A stretch of DNA of 7,585 nucleotides, from contig CAMNYG010000051.1 in assembly GCA_946570335.1 (NCBI GenBank), positions 1 through 7,585 on the forward strand, in the 5' to 3' direction. A model generated the notes under the pieces. The model was given only the letters and a program-made list of their open reading frames with translations. It did not search any database and was not told where the DNA came from. Position numbers and translations under genes: made by a program. This DNA comes from an uncultured Dietzia sp. (GTDB lineage Bacteria; Actinomycetota; Actinomycetes; Mycobacteriales; Mycobacteriaceae). Shown piece by piece: positions 6,107-7,585 of this stretch (position 1 is the first letter of the stretch; each line of letters begins with the position of its first letter).

Positions 6107-7585
6107 CGGACCCGCAGGACCGCGAACCCGAACGCCTGGCAGAACACCGAGTCCGCGTCGACCACCGCGCCCGAGGTGAACAGCGTGTCCTCGCCGGCCA
6201 GCGGGATCCGGCACGGCTCGGTTCCCAGGTTCACCGCCAGGGCCAGAGTTTCGCGGTGGAGGATCAACCAGCGGTTGTCGTCCGCCTCGACGCCGCACTC
6301 CACCCGGACGCGATCCAGCCACGGAGCACTGAGCTGGGGCTCCGCCCGACGCAGTGCGATGAGCTTTCGGTAGGTCCGCAGGATGTCGGAATGTGGCTGG
6401 ACGGTCTGCTCCGAGCGGTCGAGCTTCGACCGGAGGAACGTGTCCCGATCCTGTGGGTCGGCCACCTGCTCGGGATCCCACCCCATCTCGGCGAACTCGC
6501 GGACCCGCCCTTCCCGCACGGCCGCGGCCAACTCCGACTCGGGGTGCGAGGAGAAGTAGTGGAACGGCGTCCTGGCACCCCACTCCTCACCCTGGAACAA
6601 CATCGGAGTGAACGGCGAGCACAGCACGATCGCCGCCTTGGCGAGTTGCTGCTGCGGGGACAGTGTCATCGAGGGCCGGTCGCCCGCAGCGCGGTTTCCC
6701 ACCTGGTCATGGGTCAGCGTGTAGGCGACGAAGCGCGAGCCGGGCACCCGACCCACATCGACGGGCCGGCCGTGCACGCGGCCGCGGAAGGACGACCAGG
6801 TCCCGTTGTGCAGGAACGCACCGGTGAGCACGCTCCTGAGCGCCTCGAGCGAACCGAAATCCGAGTAGTAGCCCTGACGTTCACCCGACACCGCGGCATG
6901 GATGGCGTGATGCACGTCGTCATCCCACTGACCGTCAAGTCCGAGTCCGCCGGCCTCCCGTGCGGTGACCGTCCGCGGATCGTTCCGGTCCGACTCGGCG
7001 ATCAACGACAACGGCCGACCCAGATGCGCGGACAACGCCTCGGTCTCAAGCGCCAGTTCCTCGAGAAGATGCACCGCCGAGTCGTCGTGCAGGGCATGCA
7101 CCGCATCCAGTCGCAACGCGTCCACATGGAACTCCGAGAACCACCGCAGCGCGTTGTCGACGATGTACCGCCGGACCTCACCGGACCCCCGGCCGTCCAG
7201 GTTGAGACCGGAACCCCACGGCCCGTCGGCGGCGGACAGATACGGCCCGAACTCCGGTAGGTAGTTCCCCGAGGGGCCGAGATGGTTGTAGACCACGTCC
7301 AGACACACCGCGAGCCCCCGCACGTGGCAGGCGTCGACGAACTCCCGGAACGCGTCCGGACCACCGTAGGCCTCGTGCACCGCGAACCACGCCACCCCGT
7401 CGTAGCCCCAGCCGTGCTCGCCGTTGAACGCGTTGACGGGCATGAGCTCGACCATGTCCACGCCCAGGTCGACGAGCTCGTCCAGATGCTCGATTGCGCT
7501 GGTCAGCGTCCCTGCGGTCGAGAACGTGCCCACGTGTAGCTCGTAGATCACGGACCCGGCGAGCTGCCGGCCCGTCCAGGACGAG
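6103..7585 (-). CDS. treZ: Maltooligosyltrehalose trehalohydrolase, 5' end outside window
   Basis: GH13 glycosidase (EC 3.2.1.141) that releases trehalose from maltooligosyltrehalose made by TreY. The frame stays open to the right edge (…WTGRQLAGSVIYELHVGTF), so the GTG at 7549-7551 is internal, not the start; 493 residues are visible. Compared with about 580 in M. tuberculosis, some 90 N-terminal residues, the beta-sandwich domain, are missing. The (beta/alpha)8 barrel is clear: VIYELHVGTF, GVDMVELMPVNAF, GYDGVAWFAVHEAYGG, region I DVVYNHLGPSGNYL, region II DALRLDAVHAL (nucleophile Asp at 7105-7107), region III LIAESDRND (acid/base Glu at 6994-6996) and region IV THDQVGNR (Asp at 6706-6708). 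GEEWGARTPFHYFSSH, typical of TreZ, separates it from other GH13 enzymes such as branching enzyme. A C-terminal beta domain ends in AVLRVR. Part of the TreX-TreY-TreZ route from glycogen; partner genes probably lie further right. Confidence 0.96.
   Translation of the reverse strand, partial: SSWTGRQLAGSVIYELHVGTFSTAGTLTSAIEHLDELVDLGVDMVELMPVNAFNGEHGWGYDGVAWFAVHEAYGGPDAFREFVDACHVRGLAVCLDVVYNHLGPSGNYLPEFGPYLSAADGPWGSGLNLDGRGSGEVRRYIVDNALRWFSEFHVDALRLDAVHALHDDSAVHLLEELALETEALSAHLGRPLSLIAESDRNDPRTVTAREAGGLGLDGQWDDDVHHAIHAAVSGERQGYYSDFGSLEALRSVLTGAFLHNGTWSSFRGRVHGRPVDVGRVPGSRFVAYTLTHDQVGNRAAGDRPSMTLSPQQQLAKAAIVLCSPFTPMLFQGEEWGARTPFHYFSSHPESELAAAVREGRVREFAEMGWDPEQVADPQDRDTFLRSKLDRSEQTVQPHSDILRTYRKLIALRRAEPQLSAPWLDRVRVECGVEADDNRWLILHRETLALAVNLGTEPCRIPLAGEDTLFTSGAVVDADSVFCQAFGFAVLRVR
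6106..6123. terminator. Imperfect hairpin at the ilvA/treZ convergence point
   Basis: GCGGACC (6106-6112) and GGACCGC (6117-6123) pair at six of seven positions around a four-base CGCA loop, with one central A-A mismatch (U-U on the other strand). It begins on the last base of the ilvA stop and overlaps the final codons of treZ. It would form in transcripts from either strand, so it could act as a short two-way terminator. No T-run follows on the plus strand and the stem is short, so confidence is low. Confidence 0.25.

Noticed and set aside
5770..7260. A 496-codon plus-strand open frame opposite treZ
   Set aside because: Its product is Arg/Gly/Pro-rich with no motif, overlaps the end of ilvA in another frame, and lies opposite a certain treZ with all GH13 motifs.
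7549..7551. GTG as the treZ start codon
   Set aside because: The frame continues to the window edge with TreZ-like residues (WTGRQLAGS), and family members have about 90 more N-terminal residues.
1..7585. CRISPR arrays, tRNA or rRNA genes, insertion sequences, attachment sites
   Set aside because: Genes fill almost the whole window and the gaps are under 100 bases; none of these showed any recognisable signature on either strand.

Overview
This is a high-G+C stretch of actinobacterial chromosome. The four main proteins resemble Mycobacterium and Corynebacterium homologues. The DnaE and IlvA sequences, the GTG starts and the very strong G/C preference at third codon positions point to Mycobacteriales, perhaps a Dietzia-, Gordonia- or Rhodococcus-like genus; the genus is a guess. 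Everything recognisable is conserved core metabolism or replication. I see no mobile element, CRISPR array, RNA gene, toxin-antitoxin pair or defence system, and no undescribed multi-gene system. The points worth a second look lie in the junctions between genes.

Layout, left to right. Positions 2-142 look like the last 46 codons of a plus-strand gene I cannot identify. A 99-base gap (143-241) follows, with three tandem 13-base units (156-194), a TAGGGT -10 candidate (213-218) and a six-codon mini-ORF (225-245) overlapping the likely start of the next gene. rarD (242-1192, +) encodes an EamA/DMT-type ten-helix membrane protein. After 34 bases containing a textbook ribosome binding site comes dnaE (1227-4775, +), the replicative DNA polymerase III alpha subunit, with complete PHP-exonuclease and polymerase active sites. 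A 56-base gap leads to ilvA (4832-6106, +), the biosynthetic threonine ammonia-lyase. A perfect 15-base inverted repeat (4801-4815 with 4830-4844) lies across the ilvA start codon. On the minus strand treZ (6103-7585, running off the right edge) encodes maltooligosyltrehalose trehalohydrolase. It converges on ilvA so tightly that one CTAG supplies both stop codons.

How the genes relate. rarD, dnaE and ilvA lie in the same direction with short gaps and could be partly co-transcribed, although dnaE has a plausible promoter of its own at the end of rarD. Their functions are unrelated (membrane transport, replication, isoleucine synthesis), so the order is more likely conserved synteny than a pathway operon. 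treZ belongs to the treX-treY-treZ route that makes trehalose from glycogen; its usual partners would lie beyond the right edge. From memory, M. tuberculosis has the same dnaE1...ilvA...treZ order but with fumarate reductase genes and a VapBC pair inserted, so this window looks like a compact version of that region.
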